The notes below the pieces were generated by a model. It ran no database searches, was not told the DNA's origin, and was given only the letters and a program-made list of their open reading frames with translations. Shown here piece by piece: positions 39,629-50,746 of a stretch of DNA of 64,000 bases (position 1 is the first letter of the stretch; each line of letters starts with the position of its first letter). The position numbers and the translations under genes are program-made. Source of the DNA: Artocarpus heterophyllus (Eukaryota; Streptophyta; Magnoliopsida; Rosales; Moraceae); NCBI GenBank assembly GCA_025403435.1, contig CM046351.1, forward strand, positions 26,935,730 through 26,999,729, given 5' to 3'.

Positions 39629-40163
39629 TTCTAGTGTGGAGGCTTTGCTATAGGTTTCTTTGGCTTGGACTAGAAGGATAAGGACTCACGATCCCAATCC
39701 TAAGAAACAAGGAATATCTTTTGGAATCACTACAGCTCAGCCATGGGAATAAACTTCATTCACTAGCTCTTAATTTTTGACATCTTCAACTATTTTATAG
39801 CTAATAGATGGTATACAAGTCTCAAAACGAGAGCTTTTAAACACCCCAACTTATAGACCCAGAGAATAATAACCTAAACAAAGCATACGACAACGAAAGT
39901 ATAGAACTGTAACACCCACCTATTTTATGTAACGGATTATATTAAGTTAGTAACGACGTTAAGTAATTTCATTAATAATTTATGATATATGTTATGATTT
40001 ATGATTTTAATGTTACTAACTATTTATTCTAAGTGTTATGACAGGTGACGATCGCAAGGAATCGATGTGCTCAAGTGTTCATGTTAATTTCAATATATGT
40101 TTATTTATAATGCAATGATGACTTGAATGCTATGATGTTGATGTACTGTATTTTAAGGACATT

Positions 40164-40292
40164 TTGGCAGGCCAGACTTTCAAGTTTGGTAGGCCGAAAA
40201 GTCTTCCAAGAATCGATAGGCCGATGGAAACCATCGGTAGGCTAAACTTTGTGGAATCGGTAGGCCGATGTGGGGAATCGGCAAGCCAATGA
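40164..40292. repeat. palindromic GC-rich word cluster, left part of the solo LTR
   Basis: Words such as TTTGGCAGGCC, TTTGGTAGGCCGAA and ATCGGTAGGCCGAT lie at 20-30 base spacing. They are in the GGCAGGCCGAA orientation seen in the 12-20 kb Gypsy LTRs. Confidence 0.75.
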
Positions 40293-42608
40293 CAACTGAC
40301 GAGCAGTCAGCAAAAATCTCTTAAAATTTGTGATTGAGATGATTACGATGATTGGATGGTTTAATGTGGTTAATTGACATATTTATGGATTAATTTCCTC
40401 ATTTAAGGAAATGAAATCATTGACTTTTATTGATTGAATGTAATTGTTAATGGTTTTCTATCTTTAGAGGGCAAATTATGGTAAGATGAGATGATTTGTT
40501 TGACTTTCACTCTTTTCTCTCCATTCTCCACGTGAATTAATCCAAGATTAGTTAGAAAATTTCTGACATAATTGAGGGCATTGAAATCTTCTTTTACGTT
40601 ATCCTCATCCACGTAAACGCTTGCTCTTTCTCTCTCTTTAATCTTCTGAGACGTTTCTTTTCTTTTCTCTCTTCTTCTTCACGTTTTTTTTTCTCCTCCT
40701 TTTCCTCTCAATTCCTCTATTATTATTTGAAAAATATATTGAGTTTCCATTAGGGTTAAGTTCAAGGATTTTGAGAAGAAATTTTTAAGGTAAGAACTCA
40801 TTTTTTCGGTAATTCTGAAAAGCATTTCTCCTCCTCAATCTTTCTATCGTAACTTTGTCTAGGATATTTTATTTTGTTCTAAATTTTTAATATGATGTTC
40901 ATATGTGTGTTATGTTAATGTTCTTTTAAGTTTCAAGTCATTTTGATTTTTCTAAATTAAGTTCTGAATTCTCTACCCTCTACCACTCACAGTAAAATGT
41001 TGTTGTTCGGTTATGATGCATGAAAATGTAATTTTTATTCAAGGGGTAAATGTGCTTTGTTTGCTACGAAATTTGGTAAGAATGTTCATGTAAATGTTAT
41101 GTTATGGACTGCAAAGTTTGGTAATGTTTTTATGAGTGAATTATGTGTTATGAAATTTCTATCGAGACTAGGTCAACAAACTGTTTTAACAATGTTAATA
41201 CTGGACTTTTGTTTTATGTGATGTTTTATATGTTTAAATGATTTTATTGATGATGAAATAATTTTATGAAATTGAAATATATGTTAGTAAGATGTTAGTA
41301 TGAATTTTAAAATTAAACTATATGAGTTTTAATTGTTAGAAAATGTTTTCAAAAGATTACTCACTACCTTATTATTGTTGGCAGATTTCATGTTTGAAAT
41401 GTATGGGTTGTTTTTAGATACTTAATGTAATTTTTATGACTAAAGAAAAATTATGGTAATATGTTTATGTATTAACTTAACCCCTGTTAAGTATGGTGTT
41501 TAAAGTATGTGTGAATATTAAGTTTTTAAGTCTTGAATCCATGTAGGTCAGTGAAGTGCATGTGACAATGATTTTATGTTTTTAATGATTATAGTTATAG
41601 ATGCATGTTATGAATTATGTTTGTATGAGATGAATGTATATGTGATGAAATATGAATGTATGTTTTATTTATATGTGATGAAATATGAATGTATGTTTTA
41701 TTCTATGATAATAAGTATTAATTTTATTTTGTATCTTTAAATGAATAAATGGCATGAACACACAAAAGATCGAGCACATCGAGATTGCGGCATCGTCATC
41801 AATTCATATAAGGTTAAGTAAGCTAGTTTCTAAGGTAAGTACATTCTCACCTGCAACATGATGTGTTTTAAAAGGTTTGATGTTATGTTTACGATGATAT
41901 TTATGATGATTTTATGATAATTTCCTTAAAGGATTTCTTATGAAAGATTTTCATGATTTAAAGTTATGCATGTTTGATTATGGCAAATTTCAAAGCATGA
42001 AAGTTATGTATATATGTATCACCTAATAAGTGTTGCACACCAATGTTATGATATGATATGATGTCATGTTTGGTTTAGGATTAGCTACCCTTCTCCTCTC
42101 ATCACGGCGCGCCTACGATGATGATTATGGTGCAACACTTGGGCCCTTAAGATAAAATGGAATAAGTTTTAATATGGTCAATGTAATGAAAGATATGTTT
42201 ATATGAAAATGTGCTTACTGCACTATTACGTTATGATGATGATGATGATGATGATGTTTATGAAATGTTTTTTTTTAAATTGTGAGAATTATATGTACGT
42301 ACTAAGCTTTAGCTTATTTAAGTTTATATCATGTTGCAGATAAGGGTAAGAAAGTCATGGATTAGGCAAAGGACATAGGAAGGCGTGTGAGCTTAAGGAA
42401 GATGAATTGTAACTGGAAGAATGCCAATGAAGCAAGTTTTTACGATTTAAGCTATGGTCTAATAATTTGAACTTATTTTTATGATATGTTTTAAAGAATA
42501 CAAGAACTACGTTTTATTATTTTATTTTATTATTTTAAGAATTTGATCTTCCTCATTTTGAAAAGTTGAATTTGTCTTAGAATTCAGTTTTCTAAAAGTT
42601 TTTGGCTC

Positions 42609-42805
42609 TGTCGGCCTGCCGATCATCATTAGTCGGCATGCTGATGTAAGAGTGTTCGGCCTGTCGATCTCACTTCCGATCTGCCGAACATTGAAAGTTT
42701 TTAAGCCCTGTTTTGTAGAGCTTCTATCGGCCTGCCGGTTGATGATTTCTAGCCTGCCGACTATGTTCGGCCTACCGAAGTCTCTCCAGTTTGGCCTGCC
42801 GAACT
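42609..42805. repeat. palindromic GC-rich word cluster, right part of the solo LTR
   Basis: At least eight words such as GTCGGCCTGCCGAT, GTTCGGCCTGTCGAT and GGCCTGCCGAAC. They face the opposite way from the 40164-40292 cluster, so the two clusters could pair across ~2.3 kb. A minus frame across it reads FGRPN repeatedly. Confidence 0.75.
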
Positions 42806-43172
42806 GTGGGAGCAAATAATTTTAAATGATGTGTGTTTCATAAGTTATCATTTTACTATTTGGTATATTTACTTTATTAAAGGAAGTTTATAATCAATTC
42901 AATATTCAATTGAATTATTAATAGTATGGATTAAGTGAATGAATGTTGTAAAAAAAAAGTGTATGTATGGATCCTGATTACATTTTCCTTAACTACGTTT
43001 ATAATTAAAGTTTCAAATAAGTATGTAATGTATGAATGTAACGACATCTGTGACATCTGTAAGGGGGGCGTTACAAGAACGACCATCCTCAATACATCAT
43101 GCTAATAAACGACAATAAACAATACACAAGACTACTTAAGCGAAGTCAATATTTGGAACCTTTGCATCAACA

Positions 43173-44210
43173 TAATTATGTAATCAACCCTTAACAAATT
43201 TTGAGTTGTAGAGGTAAAATATAACAAAATTTTCATAATAGTACAAGACTACCAAAAATTAATATCATTAAAATTAAAATTATGTAATTATATAGTACAA
43301 AATATAATATTATTGTGATAGTAACTATGTAATTTTTTTTCTTACAATATCCTAAAAATTTTCTTAAATTTCAATTCTATCATAAAAGTTTTGTTATATA
43401 GTGTAATTTTCTCTTGTTTCTTATTTTTGATACCATAATAAAAGGGTGATTTCTAAGAGAAGTGAACAAGAGTTCACCACTTATTTTGTTATTCCTTTAT
43501 ACATACCATCGATTTTAAAGTGTCAACCTTAACCCGCCTCATGAAAAAAAAAGTTACAACTCCATCTTTTTAATCTCTCCTCTTTATCTCTATATATTCT
43601 CTCTTTTGTCGGTGGCGCTAGCATCGACTATAGCTCAATAGTAATGAGCCTTCCCTCAACTAGATCTCGTGAGCCAATCTCAAACTGGATCAATTGGCCA
43701 TTGATCATTTTGCAGCAAGACGTGCATGGTCATCAAGGTAGTTACCACAACAATTAATGATGAGCTTTCTCTCCATCAACACGATCAATCTCTATTAGCA
43801 AGATCTCCTATTTTGCTAAGGTAGATCTTTGTGGATTCGTGGGTATTATCATTGATCGTCCTTTGTTAGTGATCGATGACGGAGCATAGTGGCAAGGTTG
43901 TTGATGAAGTGAATGGTGAAGTCCAATGACTTACATTGTAAGACATGTCTATTATTTACGAGAGATGCTATGGTCACTTTTTTTGTTACTTTTTAGTCTC
44001 TAATTTTGTTTGTTTCTAAAAAAAAAAAGAAATAAAATCTAAACCATCTTTTAATCACTTATTACAAACATACTATTGCATGCAACTTTTTTTTTCTTTT
44101 TATTTCTTTCTTTCTTTTTTGGCCTAGAAGTTAACTTTTTCATTTAGAACGGAGATAAAAGGAAGCTCAAATACTTAAGGATTAAGACAATAGTACATTT
44201 ATCCATCTAG
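43173..44210. other. intergenic DNA, nothing recognised
   Basis: AT-rich DNA. A GC-moderate stretch at about 43600-43930 contains no open frame with recognisable motifs. It may be an old transposon remnant. Confidence 0.4.
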
Positions 44211-44308
44211 GACTAGTCTAAATAGTCAAGGGTTAATGTGGAGGCAAGAGGTTCAGGTTCGAGATTCAATACTTGAGAGCATGATAGGAACTTTTCTATA
44301 AAAAAATG
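44211..44308 (+). repeat. tRNA-derived SINE-like fragment
   Basis: An A-box-like word (TAGTCTAAATAGTCAAGGG, from about 44215) is followed ~40 bases later by a B-box-like GGTTCGAGATTC (44257-44268) and 'aatacttgagagc'. This layout of split polymerase III boxes is typical of plant SINEs. No clear tail or target duplication is seen. Confidence 0.45.
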
Positions 44309-44499
44309 ACGATAGTACATTTTTTATATTTATTTAAATGGTTGTTCCTCTTTCTCAAAAAAAGAGAAAAGAAAGAAAAGAAAAATACAAGAAAGTTGAA
44401 AATTAATTTTATCATATGTTCTTTCTTTTGAGTGAAAAAAATCATTATCTTGATTCTTTCTTTTGAACATTTTTTTTAAAACTTTTCACGTAACATCTG

Positions 44500-44800
44500 G
44501 GGGTGTCAATTTAGGTTGGACCAAATGATGCTCAACCCAACCCAGCTTGGCCCAATGCCCCATGGTAGGCTAGGCCAAAGCTAAAGATTTAGGCTTGAAT
44601 ATAGATCCAATTAGATTTTTTTATTATTTTTAAATTTTTCCTTATAGAAATGTTGGTAAGTCTTGCCTGGCCTGCCTATAGGACCATGTAGGCTTTTGGG
44701 CCTAGCTAGGCCTTCATTTTCATTCAATTAGGATAGCCCAGCCTAACCTGCTTTTCTCTTGTGGTTTGTATGGATACAGAAGTCTAAATTGACACCTCTA
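44500..44800. mobile_element. MITE (hAT- or Mutator-like) with near-perfect 9-bp target duplication
   Basis: The left end GGGGGTGTCAATTTAGG is matched by the right end CTAAATTGACACCTCTA (inverted). The flanks are gtaacatct on the left and gtaatatct on the right, eight of nine bases identical. The interior carries repeated 'ggccta' and 'gcccag' words and no coding frame. The GGGGTGTCAAT terminus is common among plant non-autonomous DNA transposons. Confidence 0.72.
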
Positions 44801-45412
44801 GTAATATCTTTAAGTGTTAGATGATGTATTGTATTTAACATTATGAGGCTTTATTTTATTATGAAAAAATATAAAAAATGTTAGAATCTTTTTTGTTTAA
44901 CAAAGGGTAACAAAAAGTTGGAAAATTTAATGTCTACAGACTTTTAACTCACTCTCTTCATTAGTTGCTACGGTTTCATCTTTTCTTTTCTACGTTGCCC
45001 CTTTCCATTTCTCTTGCATTTGAAGACCAACGATAGCCTCTAGCTATTCATTGTTTCATCGTTCAAGAAGAGGGGGCGAAGCCATGTAATGATCTTAGAG
45101 TAATTAGGTCTCAGTAGAGGGGGGACCGATTAGGGTGTGGGTGGCGGTTGGGCGAGCTTCAGAGGTGTATGGAGCTGGGCTCTTAGCTTTCTATTTTGGG
45201 CTTGCTGGCTTTTCAGTAGTTGGGACTCTATTGACATAGATTTGGAATTGGGGTATTCTCCTGACTCAGATTCAAATGTGTAGGAAGGGATGGTGTCATT
45301 GCTGGTGCGGGAGATGGAAGGCAGATAAAAGTTCACAAGGCAAGGAATGGAAGGTGAGAAGAGTTAGATTCTAAGGGTATGGTGCATTCTCATGGCTTAG
45401 TGGCAGAGGCCT
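44801..45412. other. unassigned DNA, possibly part of a non-LTR retroelement
   Basis: A GC-moderate stretch at 45060-45400 lacks a recognisable domain. The text after the next LTR-like unit (47360-47420) resembles a plant LINE 3' end ('...tttgtactgatgtct...aatgaaatatttttctc'). The LTR-like unit may therefore have landed inside an old LINE or retrocopy. This is inference only. Confidence 0.3.
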
Positions 45413-47354
45413 TGTCACGACCGGGCCTTTCCAAAATGACAAGGTTGTTAGTTGGTCTCTTAGTCATGTTTATTTTGGTTTTTGGTATTTTAATAAAAGC
45501 AGGTTTTTTTGCCATTGTTTTTCGGTTATTTTCTCTCACTAATCTCTAGATATGTATCGGTTTAGTTTGTTTATGGTTGTAATAACAAATGCGGTCTCCC
45601 CACCTTTCAAGTTTAGATGTTTCTCGCTAGATATTAGTTTATTCGAAGTATGTGGTGGCCTCTGTGCTACATATTATATGCTCTCAATTGATTGAGGGTC
45701 TCTCTCAATTGTAGAGCCTTGTCAAAACAAGCCTTACATGTGCTCTATTATTAGTTTACTGAGGATTTTTTCAATAGTCAAGTCTCGGTACAAGTCTTTC
45801 TCCTCGAGCTTCATTAGATTATATTGATGGAGTTAATCGAGATTGAGGGCATTATCTCTCTGACACCCAAGCATGTCTAGTATATTACAAATACAATAAT
45901 TAAATGATTATGTTAATCAAAATATGTGTCACAAGAATTATTGTTTTAATCCGATTTTTATGTTAAATTCCACTTGTGAGTGAAAATAGGATTTTTAAGG
46001 TTAAAAATTATGCCATAGTCTTAAACAAGAACTGAAGGATATGAAAATAAGTTAGAAAGCTTAATTGTTATAAAATATGTTGCAACAAACGTTAAGGCGA
46101 AAATACAGCTTAAGGAAGATACTGTCTAAAAAAATGAAAAATTATATAACATTAGAATAATGCAGTATAAGGATTATACTGATAAAGTAATACAGTGTAA
46201 GAAATTACACTGATAAAGTTATATAGTATAGAAATTATACTGCAAAAGTAATGCAATGTAAGGAATTACACTGATTAAGCTAAACAATATGGAAATTATA
46301 CTACAAAAGTAATGTAGTATATAAATTAGACTATATAAAATTAAGCAACATAGAAATTTTCTTGTGTGGAGGATATGGATGAGTAAGGAATACTGTGTAA
46401 GTTTATAACAATATAGGAAAAATGTATCAGCTACATAGGAAAAATACTTTTAGTGTAAATTTAGACTTAAAAGGATAATGTAGGGCCCACTTGGTGTCAC
46501 CCACAAGGTGGAAAACCTTCGACATCCTTCCCCTTAGGTGATCCAGATTTTCATCATGGATTTGGAGCGTAATTTTTACCACAAACGTGTTAAAGTTATG
46601 ACTAAGATGGTGAATCATCAAAATTAGACAAAAAAAATCCCCATGTTTTAGTCATCTTTTCTATGCAACAGTTGAAGAAAAAACTATGCCTTTTTCTCTA
46701 AGGAAAACCGATAGCCCCTCTAGGCATACCCTCTAAAATTTTCTCAAAGATTCAACCTCCAATCACTTTTTACATCAAGTTCAAGTGTTGTAGATCAAGA
46801 TTGATCACTTTTGGAGGTAAAAATCAAAACTTTTTCTTATGGATTTTAGTAGTTTTCTTGAGTCTATAGAAGGGTTTTGATAGGATTTTGTTATGGTTTA
46901 TGTCAAGAAAAGTTAGTCAAGTTCATGTACTCTTGAAGAGGATCAAAAGGCTTAAGAAATTTTATGGTACGTACCCAAATCCTAGTATTGAAAGTTTATT
47001 GATTTTCATGGGGTCTATGATTGGTTTTATAATATATGGACTATGGCATGTAATATGAACACTATGACACGTTTAGTTGGTGTGCTATGTTGATGATAAG
47101 GAAAATTTTTTACTATTTTTAAAAAGATGTTTTAAGAAAGTTTTTAAGATAAATTTTAAGAAACATTTTGAAGGTTTTAAAATCAAGTTTAAAGCTATGT
47201 CTCAACTTCTGTTGCAACAAAAGTCGTAACAGTTTTAATATATGTTTAAGGGAAAAAAATTGTATCTTGTATTTCCTCACTAAGTAGGTAAGATAAAGTA
47301 AAGAAATGATGTTTAAGAAAGTTAAATGACGATTAAAAGGGCTGGGGCGTCACA
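45413..47354. mobile_element. solo LTR-like unit with an internal hairpin array
   Basis: It starts TGTCACGACCGGGCC and ends GGGGCGTCACA, TG...CA with a TGTCAC/TGACGCC-like start as in many Gypsy LTRs. It is about 1.94 kb with no coding capacity and no PBS. No exact target duplication is visible (flanks ggcct and atctc), so the boundaries are less secure than for the 39908-43075 unit. Confidence 0.55.
46160..46335. repeat. tandem array of ~30-bp hairpin units
   Basis: Six units start at about 46163, 46193, 46224, 46254, 46285 and 46315 (period 30-31 bp). Most contain a small inverted repeat, for example CAGTGTAA-GAAA-TTACACTG at 46193-46212 and AGTATAA-GGA-TTATACT. Stems vary in sequence, with partly compensating changes, while spacing is constant. 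It lies within the LTR-like unit. Confidence 0.75.
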
Positions 47355-48587
47355 ATCTCATGTAATTTGGAGTCTTTTGTACTGATGTCTACAAGTTAAT
47401 GAAATATTTTTCTCATTTTAAAATAAAAAAGTTGGAAATTGAATTATTAAATAAATAAAAATGGTAACAAAATGGGAAAGGAAGCCACCAGTCATTATTA
47501 TTATTTTTTTGGTCGCATATGTTTTAGGTATGCTTGTATTGTTTTTGGCTATGGCTTTCAATGAAGTAATTTTTACAATGTGAAATAACGCTATTCTTTG
47601 TAATAAATAACAAAAGGAAGAATAGTTTTGGTTCCATTTATTATTGAAAAATGGAGAGAAAATTAACATGAGTAATGCTGGAATAAAAATAGTGATAAAT
47701 AGACGAGTAACATGAGAAAAACTAGAAAGTAATAAAAAGAAAGACAAATAGAGTGACTAGCATTTCTTTAATGGGCTTACTCATGCACAATAACTCAATC
47801 CTAATCAATCTATCACGAATGGGTGCTTAAAAGACCAAGCCATATTGACATGTTCTCTCCTTTTGGCTTCTTTAGATCAATGTCTCACCCTACTAAGGTA
47901 TAACATTCTCATAGGGTGATCACTTATTTTGTAATTACAGCTATTTTTGGACTACATTATAAAACATCAAATCCCTTGAGCTATGGTCAACATGGCATTC
48001 ACTAGAGTTTAATAGTCTTCATGTCATCCATTGTGCATACAATAATACTCCCACCTTTGGTCATTGGTATCGTTGGTGCTATCTAGTTTTTCATCATGTC
48101 TCATGTACTCAATGAAGGGTGATTTTGAACATACCCTTATCAACGAATAATTCTCTTATTGATATTGTGACGATCTTATTCTTTATGTCCACTTGCACAT
48201 AAAAACATAAAGAAGTGCTAGTAACACTCTATTTCTCACTCGCTATTACACTTTCTACATTTATTGTCTAACACACGAAATCTACTATCCTATTTTTTTT
48301 TTTTTTTATCAATTTAGGCTCTTGCGTGAAGCCCCATTTTGTTTGGCTAATAACTAAACATATCGACATGCTTTTAGACCCTCATAGCCATTAGTGTAAT
48401 GTGGTAATGAAATTAGAATTTTACATTGTAGTTTTTTTTTTATTTTATATTGTAACATATGAAAACTTTATATTATTGCAATTAAAACTTTGGTGTTGAA
48501 ACTTAGTTTTCAAACACTCTTATAATCATATATCTCCATTATTTTATCTAACCTTTTGCCAATTTATGTACTTTTTCTTTTGCTTTA
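47355..48587. other. intergenic DNA with a MITE-like stretch
   Basis: No gene. Around 48380-48530 a TA-rich segment ending 'ggtgttgaaacttagttttcaaacac' resembles the ends of small hAT-type MITEs, but its partner end is not clear. Confidence 0.35.
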
Positions 48588-49043
48588 GTCTTATACTAGT
48601 CTTTATTTTATTCTACTTTTTGTTATGTTTAATGATATGTGGTAGTGTTATCAAACCACCTACTTTAGGGTTAATGAGACAATTAGCCCAATTAAATTTA
48701 TTGAATTAAAATATGATTTTAATTTGTAAAAATTCTACAAATGTCTCATAATGATATCATTAAAATTATTTATATGTAATTATATAGTATAATATATAAT
48801 ATTATTAAATTTATTGTCTTATACTAGTCTTTATTTTATTCTACTTTTTGTTATGTTTAATGATATGTGGTAGTGTTATCAAACCACCTACTTTAGGGTT
48901 AATGAGACAATTAGCCCAATTAAATTTATTGAATTAAAATATGATTTTAATTTGTAAAAATTCTATAAATGTCTCATAATGATATCATTAAAATTATTTA
49001 TATGTAATTATATAGTATAATATATAATATTATTAAAATAATT
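48588..49043. repeat. nearly identical 228-bp tandem duplication
   Basis: Copy 1 is 48588-48815 and copy 2 is 48816-49043, both beginning 'gtcttatactagtc'. They are identical by eye over ~220 bases apart from a single C/T difference (ctacaaatg against ctataaatg). The last few bases diverge. This is a young duplication ~350 bp upstream of the SAP leader. Confidence 0.9.
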
Positions 49044-49390
49044 ACTATATTGTTAAAAATATTTTAAATATTATATTAAATTTTAATTTCATAACAATTA
49101 TCTATACAGTTAATATAATTTTTTCCCTACTTCAATCACTTGATCGAGGAAAGTGTCATTTTAATTGCCACCGCTTGATGCGCAATTTGCTTTCGGGCTT
49201 ACAATGTACTGGGCCAGAGAAGCCCAATAAGGGAGGAGAATGGATAGAAGCCAAAAATGGTAAATGGGCAGAAAGAGTAAATAAAAGCATTTTCCAAGGG
49301 CAGTTATTGTGTCGTCACCGACTCAGTGGAAAGCGTCGCGTTCGTTTTAAAAAAAAAAGTGTTCAAAGTGTCGTAAATAGGTACCGACGG
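49044..49390 (+). promoter_or_regulatory. promoter region of the SAP gene
   Basis: It lies between the duplication and the CT-rich leader. A TATA-like TAAATAAAAG word at about 49279-49288 precedes a C/T-rich transcribed leader at ~49430-49470. GC content rises from ~49170. The transcription start is not determined. Confidence 0.4.
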
Positions 49391-50746
49391 ACCCTACTAC
49401 CCCAAAGAACACAAACGCACACCCAACCCCAGCTCTCTCTCTCTCTACTTTCTCTCTCTTCTGGTCTCCATTTTTTTTGTTTCTTCTCTTTTCTTTTTCC
49501 CGATTATCGCATACGCAACAACAATTATCTTCTCGATTAGGGTAAGAAAAAGTCTTCCTTCCCGGTCCACATTTTTTTTTTCTACTAAGTGATTTTATTT
49601 GATTTTTTTTTTTGGAACGATTCTTTCTCAACATTTTTTTTCCTTTTTTTTTTTGGAATTTTGTGCAGGTATAAGAACCTCCTGGTTCGATTTTGCGAGA
49701 ACAAGATCGGTCGAACGAAATAGGTGAGGAATTTTTTGATAAATTCTGTTTTTATTTATTTATTTGTTTATTTAAATGGTTAAGCTTTGCCTGTTTGTCG
49801 AGCTGGATAAATTAGAACTCTTGAGGGTTATTTTATTTTATTTTATTGTTATTTTTTATGAATAATTTTTTGTTGGTAAGTTTAGGTTTTGATGTGGTCT
49901 GATGTTGTTTTTAGGTTTGAGCTGAAATTTTTTGTTGAATTGGCTTTATTATGGATAACTGATAGACGAAATGCTAGGGTTTCTGTTATTATTTCGTCGC
50001 GTGTGTGTGTTTTTTGGCCGAAAAGTGATTAACTTGGCTTGTTTTTATTTGTTTGAATCTGGGTTTTGTGTCTGAACTTCCATATTCGGCTCAGATTTTG
50101 GGAATTATAAGTTTGGTTTTGCAATTGTCAATTGCCAATTCAAATATTTTTTGCTGAATCTCTTGGAGAGTTTGAAATTTTGTTTGTGAACTTGTGTTTT
50201 ACGTTTAGTTAGGTATAGGAAATTTTTAGTAAACCGTGCTATGGTTAACACTGTAAGTGAGGAGCTCATATGGAATAGCTAGAGGAAAAAAAAAGGAGGG
50301 CCAGTATTGTTGTATGCATTGATGAGCGACTGCTGATTAAGAAAGACATTTGTTATGTTAAAGGGGCCTGAAAATCGACTGTTTTGTTGTTATTTCTTCT
50401 GAGGAGCTTCTGTTCACTTCACTCTCAAACGCTCTTATCTCTGCTAAGATTACGTGCTTCTTGTATTGTATTTCTAAAAATTAGTTGTCACATATTCATA
50501 TTCACCATGCGAGGCTGTTGGCTGTTACTCATTTTGGTATGCATGATTTTATTCTTTCGTTGCAACGTTCGTCTTGTTTCTGCGCCTCATATGGAATATG
50601 GTTTGATATTTTTGTCTTAGTGAATTGGTTTCCGGCTTTGGATGTGTTTTGTGTCTTTAGGTGATAAGTTTCTTCCATTTTTCTTGTGGGGTTAAGTTAA
50701 TTTGCTAAGTTTTTTTTTTTTTTTTTTTGGGTCAGGTAATTGAAAG
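49391..50746 (+). other. 5' UTR of the SAP gene, probably with two introns
   Basis: Candidate leader exon 1 ends at 49541 (TTAGG|GTAAGA). Intron 1 ends in TTTTGTGCAG at 49668. A 55-nt leader exon 2 (49669-49723) ends AATAG|GTGAGG. Intron 2 (49724-50735) ends in a T-rich tract plus GGGTCAG. Exon 3 starts at 50736, eleven bases before the ATG. All signals are canonical. The T-rich introns, about 1.1 kb in total, contain no credible coding exon. Confidence 0.6.

Larger units (their letters stand above)
39908..43075. mobile_element. 3168-bp solo LTR-like insertion with 5-bp target duplication
   Basis: It starts TGTAACACCC and ends GGGCGTTACA (TG...CA, short terminal inverted repeat TGTAAC/GTTACA). 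It is flanked by AGAAC at 39903-39907 and 43076-43080, and the interrupted LTR is restored when one AGAAC and the insert are removed. It has no PBS, polypurine tract or coding frame, so it looks like a solo LTR of a long-LTR Gypsy family left by LTR-LTR recombination. It carries two palindromic word clusters. Confidence 0.85.
24912..43172 (-). mobile_element. outer Ty3/Gypsy element (small chromovirus-like), minus strand, host of the nested stack
   Basis: Left LTR 24912-25272 and right LTR 39635-43172 (interrupted) share long colinear stretches such as 'aaggactcacgatccc' and 'aaacgacaataaacaa'. The PBS for initiator tRNA-Met is on the minus strand at 39628-39616, next to the right LTR. Integrase and RNase H remnants lie at 25273-26892 and gag remnants at 38846-39600. 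The protease and most of RT are absent. The centre is occupied by Copia sequences (26893-38845). Undisturbed LTR length is ~361-365 bp, typical of short Reina-like chromoviruses (inference). Confidence 0.82.
39635..43172 (-). repeat. right (5') LTR of the outer Gypsy element, interrupted
   Basis: The two LTR pieces 39635-39907 and 43081-43172 together match the left LTR 24912-25272. The split coincides exactly with the ends of the 39908-43075 insertion and its duplicated AGAAC. The outer edge reads ...gcatcaaca at 43172. Confidence 0.85.

Noticed and set aside
45130..45336. 68-aa minus-strand frame.
   Set aside because: Proline/serine-rich but without family resemblance; it may be debris of a retroelement.
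50384..50620. 78-aa frame in the SAP leader region.
   Set aside because: It lies within the predicted second leader intron and has no homology; leucine/phenylalanine richness reflects the T-rich intron.
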